Positions 50,310 through 60,837 of a stretch of 64,000 bases of DNA are shown piece after piece. Positions within the stretch are counted from its first letter, which is position 1; every line of letters starts with the position of its first letter. Under the pieces are notes generated by a model. That model saw nothing but the letters and a program-made list of their open reading frames with translations, made no database searches and was not told the origin of the DNA. Made by a program: the position numbers and the translations under genes. The DNA is taken from contig JACKHG010000008.1 in assembly GCA_020639115.1 (NCBI GenBank), forward strand, positions 123,079 to 187,078, written 5' to 3'. This stretch comes from Phycisphaerales bacterium (GTDB taxonomy: Bacteria > Planctomycetota > Phycisphaerae > UBA1845).

Positions 50310-52100
50310 ATGAACGCACTGTCGTCGCTTCGCGATCCGCTGCCTGCCGCGCCGCGCTGGCTCCTGGCTGCCATCGGCGGCGCGGGCCTGGCGGCGCTGG
50401 TCGTCGTGCTCGCGCCGACGGCCGTGGCCCGGCGGCTCACCGTGAGCACACTGCCCGCGGGCGCCGACCTCACCTACGCACGCGACCTGCTGCGTTACCT
50501 GGCGATTGCCGCCGCAGTCATGCTGGTGGTGCTCGCCGCGTGGTGGCGACTCGCGCCGCGGTTTCGCATGCTCGATCTCGGCCGCTGGGTCCTCGCCGCC
50601 ACGCTCGCCGTGTACGTGGCGGCTGCCCTCTCAATGTGGTGGTACGTCGATGACGACGCGGGCATCAGCTTCACCTTCGCCCGCAACCTCGCCGACGGTC
50701 ACGGCCTGATCTTCAACCCCGGCGAGCCGCCGGTCGAGGGCTATTCCAATCCGCTGTGGGTCGCCCTGCTCGCCGGAGCGCGCCTCGCCCACCTGGACAT
50801 CATCCTCACCGCCAAGGTGCTCGGGCTCGCCTGCGGCGTGCTCGGACTGCTGGTGCTCTGGCGGGCGGTACGCGCGCTGCACCCGGTCGCTTGGCTCGCG
50901 TTGCCGCTGGCTGGGCTCAACGCAGCCGCCGTCGTCTGGACGAACTCGGGGCTGGAGAACGCGCTTCACGCCCTGCTGCTCATCGCCACGGTCGTTCTGC
51001 TCCCGGCGGCTGAACAACGCAGCCGCGCCCGCGTGGCGCTGATCATCGTGCTGTGCATGCTCACCGTCTCGCGACCGGAGGGGCTGATGTTTGCCCTGGC
51101 AGCCGCCACGTATCTGGCGGTGCGCGCCTGGCGGCGGCATCAGCGCTGGTGGCCCGCGCTCGGCGTGGCGGTCCTGCCGCTGCTCGTTTTCGCCGGGATG
51201 GTGATCTTCCGTCTCACCTACTTCGGCGACCCGCTGCCGAATACGTTCTACGCCAAGGCCTCAAGCTCGAACCCGCTGCGGCTGCTGAACCCGAACTCCG
51301 GCGGATGGGCGTACGTCGCGGAGGCGGTGAGCGGTTGTGGCTGGACCCTCGGCCTGCTGCCGATCCTCATCGCCCTGGCGGCTGCGGGGCGCGGGACGGT
51401 CGTTTCGTCAGCCGGAGTGGTCGTCGCGGCCCAGCTCTTCTTCGTCGTGACCGTCGGCGGCGACTGGATGAAGGAGTTCCGCTTCATCGCCCCGATCGTG
51501 CCCGCGGTGAGCCTGCTGATCGGCGCCGGCCTGGCACGGATCGTCGAACTGCTGCAGAGGGCGGGACTGGCTGCCTGGCGGCCGGGCGTCGCGTGCGGCG
51601 TGCTGACGTCGCTGATCGTCTACCCCCAGGTGCAGCGGCTGATCGCATTCGCCCACGACCCGACGACGCCACTGACGACGGTGGCCGCCATCGGCGACTA
51701 CTTCAAGGACCTCGGGGCGAAGGCTGGCCTGGAGGATCCGCTGCTGCTGCACCACGACGCGGGCGGCACATCGTTCCTCTCCCGGATCCACCTGCTCGAC
51801 CTGGCCGGCCTGTGCGACCGCACGATCGCCCACGGCTGGCGTGACCACGAGGCGATGCGCCGGTATATCTTCGAGGAGCGTCGCCCGGACTTCATCTACA
51901 GCGGGCCGCACTTCGCGCAGCGTATCGGGCTCGAGGAGTTTCCGGATTTCCAGCGCGATTACGTGCCCCTGCCGCCGGCGCCGACGCCGGAACTCGACGG
52001 CTACATCCGGCGGGTCCGGCGCGACCTGTATCCGCGGATCTTCGGCCGCCCGGCGCCACCGGCTGAACTCGGGGCGCCGTCCGATGCGACCAACGAATAA
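50310..52100 (+). CDS. GT-C type membrane glycosyltransferase-like protein
   Basis: A 596-residue protein with about ten hydrophobic segments. An acidic motif, YVDDDAGISFTF, lies in the first extracytoplasmic loop (near residue 112), as in GT-C enzymes using lipid-linked sugars. The following YSNPLWVALL and TYFGDPLPNTFYAK segments resemble arabinofuranosyl-transferase-like proteins of actinobacteria and uncharacterised planctomycete homologues. The final 110 residues are soluble. The donor is probably a polyprenyl-phosphate sugar, but that is family-level inference. ATG at 50310 has a weak ribosome site. Confidence 0.78.
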   Translation: MNALSSLRDPLPAAPRWLLAAIGGAGLAALVVVLAPTAVARRLTVSTLPAGADLTYARDLLRYLAIAAAVMLVVLAAWWRLAPRFRMLDLGRWVLAATLAVYVAAALSMWWYVDDDAGISFTFARNLADGHGLIFNPGEPPVEGYSNPLWVALLAGARLAHLDIILTAKVLGLACGVLGLLVLWRAVRALHPVAWLALPLAGLNAAAVVWTNSGLENALHALLLIATVVLLPAAEQRSRARVALIIVLCMLTVSRPEGLMFALAAATYLAVRAWRRHQRWWPALGVAVLPLLVFAGMVIFRLTYFGDPLPNTFYAKASSSNPLRLLNPNSGGWAYVAEAVSGCGWTLGLLPILIALAAAGRGTVVSSAGVVVAAQLFFVVTVGGDWMKEFRFIAPIVPAVSLLIGAGLARIVELLQRAGLAAWRPGVACGVLTSLIVYPQVQRLIAFAHDPTTPLTTVAAIGDYFKDLGAKAGLEDPLLLHHDAGGTSFLSRIHLLDLAGLCDRTIAHGWRDHEAMRRYIFEERRPDFIYSGPHFAQRIGLEEFPDFQRDYVPLPPAPTPELDGYIRRVRRDLYPRIFGRPAPPAELGAPSDATNE

Positions 52101-52129
52101 GTTCACCTGCAACCGGTAAGGAGAAGGTC

Positions 52130-52534
52130 ATGAAACGCGCGATCATCGGTACCCTGCTGCTCGCCGCCGTGGCGGTTGCTGCAAGGAGCTTCGCTCAGAG
52201 CGACGAACCTGCTGCCTCGCCTACTCCCGCCGAGACCAGGTCGCCATGGGACGCCAAGGTCGCTTTTGGTGAGCTGCGGACTGTGCCTGCCAAGTACCGC
52301 GTGGTCGCGCTGCCGGTCCGGCCGACACCGCGACCGCCCGTGCCAGCGTCCAAGGACGGCGCCTCCAACGAGGAATGGCTGCGCGCTCAGCGCCAGGTCC
52401 AGGCCAGCGATCAGAACTACGCCCAGGTGCTGGACGCCTTCTTCGAGGACATGGCTGATCACAGTTGGCACTTCGTGAGCTTCGTCGACGGCGAGTCAAT
52501 TGCCTTGTTCGAGCAGCGGATTGAAGCGGACTGA
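52130..52534 (+). CDS. small secreted protein of unknown function
   Basis: A 134-residue protein with a signal peptide (MKRAIIGTLLLAAVAVAARSFAQS in outline, cleavage about residue 22), a Pro-rich stretch (PVRPTPRPPVPASKD), and a C-terminal helix pair ending in EDMADHSWHFVSFVDGESIALFEQR. The last segment resembles short DUF4177-like folds but I am not sure. The start follows AAGGAGAAGG. It lies 29 bases after the glycosyltransferase-like gene and is probably co-transcribed. Confidence 0.75.
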   Translation: MKRAIIGTLLLAAVAVAARSFAQSDEPAASPTPAETRSPWDAKVAFGELRTVPAKYRVVALPVRPTPRPPVPASKDGASNEEWLRAQRQVQASDQNYAQVLDAFFEDMADHSWHFVSFVDGESIALFEQRIEAD

Positions 52535-52925
52535 CGACTCGGGTCCCGTCACCGGCCCCCTTGTCGTCCCGGCAGCGCCAATACTGGCATTGGCAGGCGG
52601 GTGTGCCCGTTTGCCCCGAGTTCTCGTCACCTGAGTTTGCGGCTCCCAGTCGTCCACGCGGCCTCCCACCTGCGCCGCACAGCGCACAGCGTTTGCATTG
52701 TACGAAATCGTCGCGCGGACCCCCCACCGGGCGGCGTCCGCGCGCTGTGTACATCCGGCGCTTACCACTCCGTGGAGAAGTCGTTGGTGAGACTACAGCA
52801 TGTTGTGGTGCGCGCATTGGGAAAATATTTATCGCTCCGCGCTTGGCTTTCACCAACGGTTTCCGTATGATCAACGTAGCAATTCTGCCTTCCACGGATG
52901 GATCAATCGTTCAAGGAGTCGAACG
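52535..52925. other. intergenic region upstream of the alpha-2-macroglobulin gene
   Basis: This 391-base stretch should hold the promoter of the A2M-pbpC operon. A segment of lower GC at 52793-52880 (AGCATGTTGTGGTGCGC, GAAAATATTTATCGC) is the likeliest place. No gene, hairpin or known operator is visible. Confidence 0.35.
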
Positions 52926-55900
52926 ATGGCGCGCCTGCCTCTGCGCTTCGCGGTCTTTGCCGCGCTGCTGCTGGTACTCAATTCAGTCGGACTTTTCCTG
53001 ATCTACTCCGCGCTCGCCGATGACGCCGTCCCGCGCGTTCGCATCCTCTCCGTCGCGCCCGCGAAGGACGCGGACATGGCGGATCGCTTCACGCTCATCT
53101 TCGACGGGCCGCTCGCCACCCCGGGCGCCGTCGGAACAGCCGCCACCGACGCACTGTACGAAATCACGCCGGCGCCGGACGGTCACTGGACCTGGGCAGC
53201 CCCCGACCGGCTCGAGTACCTGCTCGACAGGCCTCTGCCGCCCGGACGCGAGTTCACCCTGCGACCCGTCAGCGATTTCTTTGCACGTACCCGCCGCACG
53301 CTCGTCGGCGAGAGCCTCTTTCGCGTCCAGACCCGCGCCCTGATGCTGGTATCGTGCGTGCTCGACTCCGCCGACCGCTATCACGCGAACGTGCTGCTCA
53401 CGTTCAATCAGCCCGTGCTGCCGGCTGACCTGATGCGGCACCTGGAGATGACGCCCATAGATGCGGACGGCGAATCCGTCGTCCCCACGATGGGATTGTC
53501 GCCGACCTGCCTCACGCAGGAGCCAGCCGACCGACTGACCATCCGCGTGGACCGCTGGGACACCGATCACGCCAAACTCAAACTCGATGCCGCGCTCTGT
53601 GGTGCCGGCGGCGAGCGGCCGCTCGGCGAAGACGTCACGCGTCAACTCACGCTCGCCCCGGCGTTCTCCCTCGAGCGCGCCGACGCGTACGACCCGGAAC
53701 TCGATCGCGACACGACGGTCACGCTCGACTTCACCGAGAGCCTCGACCTCGACCAAGCCCCGCCGACAGTCACGCTGGAACCCGACGTGCCCGGGGTCCG
53801 CATGCGCCTCCGCTGGGATGAAATCCGGCTCACCGGCCCGTTCAAGCCGCGCCAGCGCTACCGCGCCACGGTGGCCGCCAACCTGCTGAGCGACTCCGGC
53901 CGCCCCCTCGGCGAAGCGCAGACGATCTCGTTCGAGATCCCCGACTACAACCCGCAGATCAGTCTCGCGGACGACCGCGGCATCCTCAGTCCGCGCGGCA
54001 ACCTGCTTCTCGATGCGCGGGTCGTCAACGTCGCGGGTATCGAGGTCTCCGCCGCCCGCGTCCACGCCAACAACCTCGTCGCGCATCTCCGCGGCGACAG
54101 TTGGAAGGGCACGGCGCGCGACCTCCCCACACGGACGTTCGCCGTGACCGGGCCGCGCAACGAGCCGCAAACGGTCGCGCTCGACCTCCACAGCCTCCTC
54201 AACGAGCCGCAGGGCGTCTATTACCTCGCGATCGCCGCCACCGACCGCACCTGGACTTCCGATCGCGCCGTGATCACGGTCACGGACCTGGCGATCACGT
54301 CGAAACGCGAACGCGACAGCCTGTGGGTCTGGGTGACGTCGCTGCGTTCCGCCCAGCCAGTCGCTGACGTGCAGGTGCGGGCTTGGTCGTACAACAATCA
54401 GGTCCTCGCGACCGCGACGACCGACGCGGACGGGGCTGCCCGGCTGACTCCCACCGCAGCCGACCCGGACGGAGGCGTCTGGGTCGTCACGGCTGAGCGC
54501 GACGGCGACCTCGCCTACCTCCAGCCGGACGAACGCGTCTGGGTGCTCGATGACGTCGACCAGAGCGGCCGCCGGCTGCCCGAGCACTACGACGTCATGC
54601 TCTACCCGGAACGCGGCGTCTACCGCCCCGGTGATGTGATTCATGTCGCCGGCATCATCCGCGACCGCTTGGGCGGCGTGCCGAACGCGTTCCCCCTGGC
54701 GATCGCCGTGCGACAACCCGACGGCCAGAAGACGCGTACGCTCACGGTCACGCCGCAGGCAGACGCGGGCGGCACGTTCCAGTTCGACTTTCCGACGACG
54801 GCAGACGGACAACTTGGCAGCTACGCGTTCACCGCGACGCTGCCGGGCGATGACGACGTGCTCGGTGCGACCGATGCGCTGGTCGAGTCGTTTCTGCCCG
54901 CCCGCATCGAGTTCACCGCGGACGCGTCCCAGCCGCTGTACGTGGGGAAAGCTGAGCCGGAGGTGGCGGTCAGTGGGCAGTACCTGATCGGCAAGCCGGC
55001 GGCTGACCTGCCCGTCGAGGTGACCGGCGCGTACCAGGCTGCCGCGTTCACATCCGAGCGGTTTCGCGACTTCACGTTCGGCCTGACGCCGGACAGGGAG
55101 CGGCACGCGGTCGATGACGTCGAGGCGGAGTTGGCCGCCAACGGGACAGCCACGCTGACGCTCGCGGGGCCGCCTGCGGACTTAGCGAATCCCGGCGTCT
55201 GGCTTGGTCGATTCGCCGCGACCGTCAGCGAAGCCGGCGGCCGCTCCGTGTCGCACAACGTGACCGTCCGCGTCGATCCGGTGGATCGGCACATCGGTCT
55301 GCGCGCCGCGGGCAGCTTCGTGCCGGTTGGTGACCCGGTCGAAGTCACGTGGGTCCAGGTAGACGCGAAGGATGACTTGGCCGCACCGGCGGACATGACC
55401 TGCACGCTCGAACGGATCGACCACAGTTGGGCGATCCGCACGGTAAACGGCCGCCGGACCTGGCAGTCCGAGGAACGACGGACCCAGGTCTGGCGGCAGC
55501 AGGTCGAGGCGGACGCGGAACCAGGGCCGGCGTCTCTGTCGATCACGTGCCCGGACGCCGGCACGTACGTGCTCACGGCGAAGGTCGAGGGAACCGCGGT
55601 CGCGTCGGCGCTCACGCTGCACGCCATCGATGACCCGGACGGTGCCGACCGCGTCGCGGTCGAGCAACCCGAGCGCGTCGAGATTGAATTCGAGCGCGAA
55701 CGCTCCGCCCCGGGATCGGACGCCGTCGCTCATCTGCGCCTCCCGTTCGCCGGCACCGTGCTGCTCACGCTCGAGACCGACGCGGTCGCGTGGCACGAGG
55801 TGCTCGCGGCGGCGGACACGTCGCTGACCGTGCACGTTCCGGTGCCGGCGGACCTCCGCGGCGGAGCGTTTCTGTCCGCCGAACTGGTGCGTGCGGTTGA

Positions 55901-58316
55901 TCCGCTGGCGGATGACTGGCTGCCTCATCGGGCGATGGGCCTCGCCCGGCTGACCGTCGATCACGCGGCGCAGCAGCTCGAGGTCGCGATCGACGCCCCC
56001 GCCGACGCCGAGCCGGGCACGACGGTGCCGGTGACGGTTCGCTGCACCCAGCCAGTGTCCACGAACGCCCTGCGTTTCGTGCATGTGTGGGCCGTCGATG
56101 ATGGGATTCTCCTCACCACGAACTACGCCGTGCCCGACGCCTGGCAGCACTTCCTCGCGCCGCCGGCTGCGGCGGTCGAGACCGCGGACGTATTCGCCGA
56201 CCTGCTGCCCGACCAGCAGCGTCCGGTGGGAATGACCCGCATCGGGGCGGACGACGACTACCTCGCGGACACCGCCAGCCTGCTCGCCGGGCCGGTGGAG
56301 TCGCGCCGGCGCCAGGCAGCCGTCGTGTGGAACGCATTCGTACCGGCGGGCCCGGATGGCGGTGCGACCGTCGCCATGACCATGCCCGAGATCACCGGCC
56401 GCATGCGCATCATGGCCGTCGTGGTCGAGGACGAGCGCTACGGCTCCGCCCGTCACCCACTCACGCTGACCGCCCCGCTCATGCTGGAAACACCGGCGCC
56501 GCGCTTCGCCGGTCCCGACGATTCGTTCCGCATCCCCGTGCGGATCACCAACAACACCGCAGCCGATGCGGACATCACGCTGGCCGCGTCCGCAGGCGGG
56601 GCGCTCGCTTTCGCGTCACCGGTAGAAAGCGCCGGCATACACGTCTTCGCTGGCGCATCGACGGTGCACTGGCTCACCGCCAGCGCCCGCGGTATCGGCG
56701 ACGGCGCCGTGCAGATCCGCGCCGACGGGCGCGCGGCTGACGGTGCGGTCCTCGCGGCGGCCCAGAACCTGACTCTCCCCGTGCGCCGCTTCCTGCCGGT
56801 CGAGACCGATCAGCAGATTTTCGAGTTCCCCGCGGGCGAGCCGCTGGTCATTCCCTCCCACTCGCGCTTCGCCCCCGAAACCACCACGACCGTCGTGACC
56901 ATCGCCGCCCGGCCGGAGGTCGAACTCCTGCCCGCGGCGGAAGCCCTTATGGATTACCCCTACGGGTGCGTCGAGCAGACCACGAGCCGCCTCCTCGCCC
57001 TGCTCTACGCCGGCGAAGTGATCGCCCGTGACCTGCCCCACGACGTGCGCGGGCCGCGCGTCGCCGGCATGATCGACGCCGGCGTCGCCCACCTCGCCGC
57101 GATGCAAACGCGCTGCGGCGGGCTCGCCTACTGGGCCGGCGGCGCGACGCCCGACCTGTGGGGTTCAGCCTATGCAGGCAGTTTCTTGGCGGATGCTCGG
57201 ACAGCCGGTCGCGAGAGCCGTGGCGACTTGTCGCGCCGGCTGGCTGAGTATCTCCTCCGCGCCCTCAACCGCAACGACGCCGACGACGACCCTTCGCTTC
57301 GCGCCCTGATCTGCCGCGTCGTCGCCGAACTCGACAAGCCGCCCCACGGCTGGATGGCTCAGCTCAGCGAGCACCCCGACGCACTCGACATCGCGGGCCG
57401 GGCCAACCTTGCGCTCGCGTGGCTCGCGGCCGGGCGCCGCGACCGCGCGCTCGAACTGCTGCTGGCCGACACCGTGCAGCAGCGGGTGGTCCCGAGCACG
57501 CACGGACGGATCACGTCGCAGGTGCGCCAGGAGGCGGTGCTGCTCGACGCACTGTGCCGCATCGCTCCCGAGCACCCCTGGGTGCCGCTGCTCGCCGGGC
57601 GGTTGAAGGACGCCCAGCGCAACGGCGTGTGGGGCAACACCCTGGAAAATGCCAGCGCCCTCGCCGCGCTCACCCGCTACCGGCGGATCGACGCCGCGCC
57701 GGCTGACTTTCGCGGCCGGGTCACGCTCGATGGCAGTGACGTCCTCACGTTCACAGACGCAGCCGTCGCTTCGTACACCTGCCGCCAGCGCCACGACGCG
57801 CTGAGCATCCTCACCGAGGGGACCGGCTCGGTCTTCGTTACGGTGACGACGCGCGGGCTCTCCACGGACGCGTCCACCGAGTTGTACGATCGCGGCATCC
57901 GGGTGCGGAGGTCGTGGCAGCGTGCTGATGGAACCGCCCTCGATCCTGAGCAGCTTCGCGTCGGCGACCTCATCAAGGCGACGGTGACGTGCACGGCCCT
58001 TGGCGACCGGAATGCGCTGCTTCACAACATCGCGATCGTCGATGCCCTGCCCGCAGGCGTCGAAGCGGAGAACCCCCGGCTGGCGACCTCGGCGCGGCCC
58101 TGCTCCGACACGAAATCCTTCGCCGACCGCGTCGAGTATCGCGACGACCGCGTGCTCATCTTTGCGACCGTCGGCGTCAAGCCGCTGGAGTTTGAGCACT
58201 ACCTGCGGGTGGTGTCGGCTGGCACGTTCACGGTCCCGCCGATCGAAGCGACGAGCATGTACGACACCGCGATCGCGTCGCTCGCCGGCGGCGGCAGCAT
58301 GACGAGCCGGCCGTGA
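52926..58316 (+). CDS. bacterial alpha-2-macroglobulin (YfhM-type)
   Basis: A 1796-residue exported protein, close to the length of E. coli YfhM. A membrane/signal segment (FAVFAALLLVLNSVGLFLIYSAL in outline) leads into MG-type beta domains, with the bait-like region in the middle. The MG3-type words YPERGVYRPGDVIHVAGIIRD (about residue 560, shown as landmark) and the thioester motif GCVEQTTSR with Cys1348 are present, so the protein should trap proteases covalently. The ATG at 52926 follows AAGGAG. The gene overlaps the pbpC start by 4 bases. Family knowledge: it works in the periplasm beside PBP1C, guarding the wall after envelope damage. Confidence 0.93.
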   Translation: MARLPLRFAVFAALLLVLNSVGLFLIYSALADDAVPRVRILSVAPAKDADMADRFTLIFDGPLATPGAVGTAATDALYEITPAPDGHWTWAAPDRLEYLLDRPLPPGREFTLRPVSDFFARTRRTLVGESLFRVQTRALMLVSCVLDSADRYHANVLLTFNQPVLPADLMRHLEMTPIDADGESVVPTMGLSPTCLTQEPADRLTIRVDRWDTDHAKLKLDAALCGAGGERPLGEDVTRQLTLAPAFSLERADAYDPELDRDTTVTLDFTESLDLDQAPPTVTLEPDVPGVRMRLRWDEIRLTGPFKPRQRYRATVAANLLSDSGRPLGEAQTISFEIPDYNPQISLADDRGILSPRGNLLLDARVVNVAGIEVSAARVHANNLVAHLRGDSWKGTARDLPTRTFAVTGPRNEPQTVALDLHSLLNEPQGVYYLAIAATDRTWTSDRAVITVTDLAITSKRERDSLWVWVTSLRSAQPVADVQVRAWSYNNQVLATATTDADGAARLTPTAADPDGGVWVVTAERDGDLAYLQPDERVWVLDDVDQSGRRLPEHYDVMLYPERGVYRPGDVIHVAGIIRDRLGGVPNAFPLAIAVRQPDGQKTRTLTVTPQADAGGTFQFDFPTTADGQLGSYAFTATLPGDDDVLGATDALVESFLPARIEFTADASQPLYVGKAEPEVAVSGQYLIGKPAADLPVEVTGAYQAAAFTSERFRDFTFGLTPDRERHAVDDVEAELAANGTATLTLAGPPADLANPGVWLGRFAATVSEAGGRSVSHNVTVRVDPVDRHIGLRAAGSFVPVGDPVEVTWVQVDAKDDLAAPADMTCTLERIDHSWAIRTVNGRRTWQSEERRTQVWRQQVEADAEPGPASLSITCPDAGTYVLTAKVEGTAVASALTLHAIDDPDGADRVAVEQPERVEIEFERERSAPGSDAVAHLRLPFAGTVLLTLETDAVAWHEVLAAADTSLTVHVPVPADLRGGAFLSAELVRAVDPLADDWLPHRAMGLARLTVDHAAQQLEVAIDAPADAEPGTTVPVTVRCTQPVSTNALRFVHVWAVDDGILLTTNYAVPDAWQHFLAPPAAAVETADVFADLLPDQQRPVGMTRIGADDDYLADTASLLAGPVESRRRQAAVVWNAFVPAGPDGGATVAMTMPEITGRMRIMAVVVEDERYGSARHPLTLTAPLMLETPAPRFAGPDDSFRIPVRITNNTAADADITLAASAGGALAFASPVESAGIHVFAGASTVHWLTASARGIGDGAVQIRADGRAADGAVLAAAQNLTLPVRRFLPVETDQQIFEFPAGEPLVIPSHSRFAPETTTTVVTIAARPEVELLPAAEALMDYPYGCVEQTTSRLLALLYAGEVIARDLPHDVRGPRVAGMIDAGVAHLAAMQTRCGGLAYWAGGATPDLWGSAYAGSFLADARTAGRESRGDLSRRLAEYLLRALNRNDADDDPSLRALICRVVAELDKPPHGWMAQLSEHPDALDIAGRANLALAWLAAGRRDRALELLLADTVQQRVVPSTHGRITSQVRQEAVLLDALCRIAPEHPWVPLLAGRLKDAQRNGVWGNTLENASALAALTRYRRIDAAPADFRGRVTLDGSDVLTFTDAAVASYTCRQRHDALSILTEGTGSVFVTVTTRGLSTDASTELYDRGIRVRRSWQRADGTALDPEQLRVGDLIKATVTCTALGDRNALLHNIAIVDALPAGVEAENPRLATSARPCSDTKSFADRVEYRDDRVLIFATVGVKPLEFEHYLRVVSAGTFTVPPIEATSMYDTAIASLAGGGSMTSRP

Positions 58317-60466
58317 ACGCTGCGAATTCCCAACCCGTGAAGCGCTGGCGGCGGACGCGGTTCGCCGGCAGGGTCGCATTGGGATTGCTCATCCTGCTCG
58401 TGCTTTCGCTGCTGTCGCTCGACGCCCTGTTTCCCTTTCCGCTCGACCGCCTCCAGCGCCGCCCCGTCAGCCCGTACGTCACCGATCGCACCGGGCGGGT
58501 ACTGCTCGCCCGCGTGGCAGCCGACGACCAGTGGCGCCGCCCGATCCCGCTCGCGGAGATGTCGCCCTGGCTGATCGACGCGACCATCGCCGTCGAGGAC
58601 GAGCGGTTCCGTTCCCACGCCGGCGTCGATCCCATTTCGGTTGCGCGCGCCGTCGGCCAGAACCTCCGCGCCCGCCGCGTCGTCTCCGGCGCCAGCACGC
58701 TGACCATGCAGATCTGCCGGATGCTCGACGATCGCCCACGGTCACTCTGGGCGAAGCTCGTCGAGTCGTTCCGGGCACTGCAGCTCGAACGCTGCTACGA
58801 CAAGGATCGGATTCTCGAGACCTACCTGAACATGGCGCCGTACGGCGGCAACCGGACCGGCGTCGAGGCCGCAGCCCGCGTGTACTTCGACAAGTCCGCG
58901 GGCCAGCTCTCCCTCGCCGAGGCTGCGCTGCTCGCCGGCCTGCCGCAATCTCCCAACCGCTATCGGCCGGACTTCCACCTCGAACTCGCCCGGGCGCGGC
59001 AGCGCACCGTGCTGTGGCGCATGCGCACGCTCGGCATGATCACGGACCGGCAGATGCGCGACGCAGCCGGCGAACCAATCACCATCGCGCGGCGGCGCAA
59101 CCCGCTGATCGCGCCCCACGCTGCGACACTCGCGCTCGCCCGGCGGCCTGCCGGCGGGCAGTCGACGATCGACGCCGAAATGCAGGCGATCGTCGCGGCG
59201 GCGATGTCCGAACGCGCCCGCACGCTGCCCGCGGGCACGCAGATCGCCGTCGCGGTCATCGACATCGCCAGCGCGGAGATCCGCGTGCTCGTCGGTTCCC
59301 GCGACTTCGCCGCCCTGCCCGATGGCCAGGTCAACGGTGCGATCGCCCGCCGCAGCCCGGGCAGCGCGCTCAAGCCGTTCGTCTATGCAGCCGCGTTCGA
59401 TGCCGGGCGGCTTGGGCCGGATTCGCTCGTGCCGGACGTGCCGATCGAGCGGAGCGGCTGGTCGCCGCACAACTTCGACGGCGGCTTCGCGGGGGACGTG
59501 ACGGCGGCGGACGCGCTGCGCCGCTCGCTGAATATCCCGGCGATTCTGGTGGCGGAGGCGCTCGGACTGGAGCGGTGTGCGGGTGTGATGCAGGCAGCCG
59601 GCGTTGACCTGCCGCGCGACGCCGTCGAGACCGCGGGCCTCGCGCTCGTCGTCGGCGGCGTGGAGGTATCGCTGCTCGACCTGACCAACGCGTACGCGAC
59701 GCTCGGCCGCGAAGGGGTAGCCCAGCCGCCGCGGCTGTTCGCCGACGATCCGACCGGGGCGGTGCGTGTGCTGCAGCCCGCGACGTGTGCAGCGCTCGAC
59801 GCGATCCTCTCGTCGCGGGCGCGGCGGCCCAATGGTTGGGATCAGCCGGGCGCGCCGCCCGAGTTCATGTGGAAAACCGGTACGAGCGCGGGGCGCCGCG
59901 ACGCGTGGGCCGTCGGGCACAACACCCGCTTCGCAATCGGCGTCTGGGTCGGCCGCTTCGCCGGCGCCGGCTCGCCGCAGTTCGTCGGTGCAGCCGCTGC
60001 CGAGCCGCTGCTCACGAAGCTCTTCACCCACCCGGCGTTCCAGCCGGCCGCACCGCGCTCCGGCGCAGCAGCGCACGCCGACGCTGCTACGAATGCCGGC
60101 GAAACTGCCGAGATGCGCTTGCGGGTCGAGAATCCGCTCGAGTTCTCAGTAAACCGCACCGCCCCCTTGCGAATTCTCTATCCCGCCGCCGACAGCCTCC
60201 TCCTCGCCCCCGACGCTACCCTCGACCTCATCCCCCGCGCCAACCGCCCGCACGTCACTTGGTTCCTGGACGGCCAGCTCGCCCCCGCATCACCCGACCA
60301 CACCATCACGGAAGATGCGATTCCCGGCGACGGTCTGGCTGACGACGCAATACGCGGCTGGCCGATCCCCGTCGCCCCCGGCCGCCACAACCTCCGCTGC
60401 GTAACCCCCGAAGGCACAGCCACCCGCGTGACCTTCACCGTTCAAACCCTCCACCCCACCGAATAA
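58313..60466 (+). CDS. pbpC: penicillin-binding protein 1C
   Basis: A 717-residue bifunctional wall synthase. One N-terminal span (about 21-37), then a GT51 transglycosylase domain with catalytic Glu95 in VEDERFRSHAG and GASTLTMQ (127-134), then a transpeptidase domain with SxxK at Ser351-Lys354 (SALK), SxN at Ser405-Asn407 and KTG at Lys521-Gly523, and a C-terminal BiPBP_C-type beta domain (about 600-717: NPLEFSVNRTAPLRILYPA). The GTG start overlaps the A2M stop by 4 bases, the normal yfhM-pbpC order. The role is transglycosylation with a transpeptidase fold of uncertain activity. Confidence 0.95.
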   Translation: MNAANSQPVKRWRRTRFAGRVALGLLILLVLSLLSLDALFPFPLDRLQRRPVSPYVTDRTGRVLLARVAADDQWRRPIPLAEMSPWLIDATIAVEDERFRSHAGVDPISVARAVGQNLRARRVVSGASTLTMQICRMLDDRPRSLWAKLVESFRALQLERCYDKDRILETYLNMAPYGGNRTGVEAAARVYFDKSAGQLSLAEAALLAGLPQSPNRYRPDFHLELARARQRTVLWRMRTLGMITDRQMRDAAGEPITIARRRNPLIAPHAATLALARRPAGGQSTIDAEMQAIVAAAMSERARTLPAGTQIAVAVIDIASAEIRVLVGSRDFAALPDGQVNGAIARRSPGSALKPFVYAAAFDAGRLGPDSLVPDVPIERSGWSPHNFDGGFAGDVTAADALRRSLNIPAILVAEALGLERCAGVMQAAGVDLPRDAVETAGLALVVGGVEVSLLDLTNAYATLGREGVAQPPRLFADDPTGAVRVLQPATCAALDAILSSRARRPNGWDQPGAPPEFMWKTGTSAGRRDAWAVGHNTRFAIGVWVGRFAGAGSPQFVGAAAAEPLLTKLFTHPAFQPAAPRSGAAAHADAATNAGETAEMRLRVENPLEFSVNRTAPLRILYPAADSLLLAPDATLDLIPRANRPHVTWFLDGQLAPASPDHTITEDAIPGDGLADDAIRGWPIPVAPGRHNLRCVTPEGTATRVTFTVQTLHPTE

Positions 60467-60837
60467 AACACCCCACCGCTCCGAGCCGCGAGCGCCAGCG
60501 AGCGGGCTGAAACTCAAGCGCGCCACCGCCTTTACGCCAGCGCGCCTTGTCGAGCGCATACCTACCTACACCGCAATCGCAAATCATCACCCTTACATGC
60601 GACGCATCACGGCAAACCAGCACCCAACGCCGAAGGCGTTGCGGCGCCGTTCAAGCTCACAACCAGCAGCCGCACTTGTTGCCCCGTACGCGCTTGGCCG
60701 GTACTGTGCCGAATAGCTCGGCGGGTTTGAGCTCGTGGCATTCTGCCGGCTGTGTTTCGATACGGCTTCGACCCGGGGCTTTGCGCCCCGGGCTCTGATG
60801 GCTTGCCTTTGCCTGCTTTTTTGATGGGGGATGGCTG
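60467..60837. other. intergenic region with small palindromes
   Basis: No gene is seen in 371 bases. CAACGCCGAAGGCGTTG at 60625-60641 and CCCGGGGC-TTTGC-GCCCCGGG at 60772-60792 are palindromes of a REP-like kind, neither followed by a T-run. The second lies 46 bases upstream of the next start. The first may be the end of the pbpC transcript. Confidence 0.45.

Noticed and set aside
52983..55106. Minus-strand open frame of about 700 codons opposite the alpha-2-macroglobulin gene
   Set aside because: Arg/Val/Gly-rich, no motif, antisense to a clear gene.
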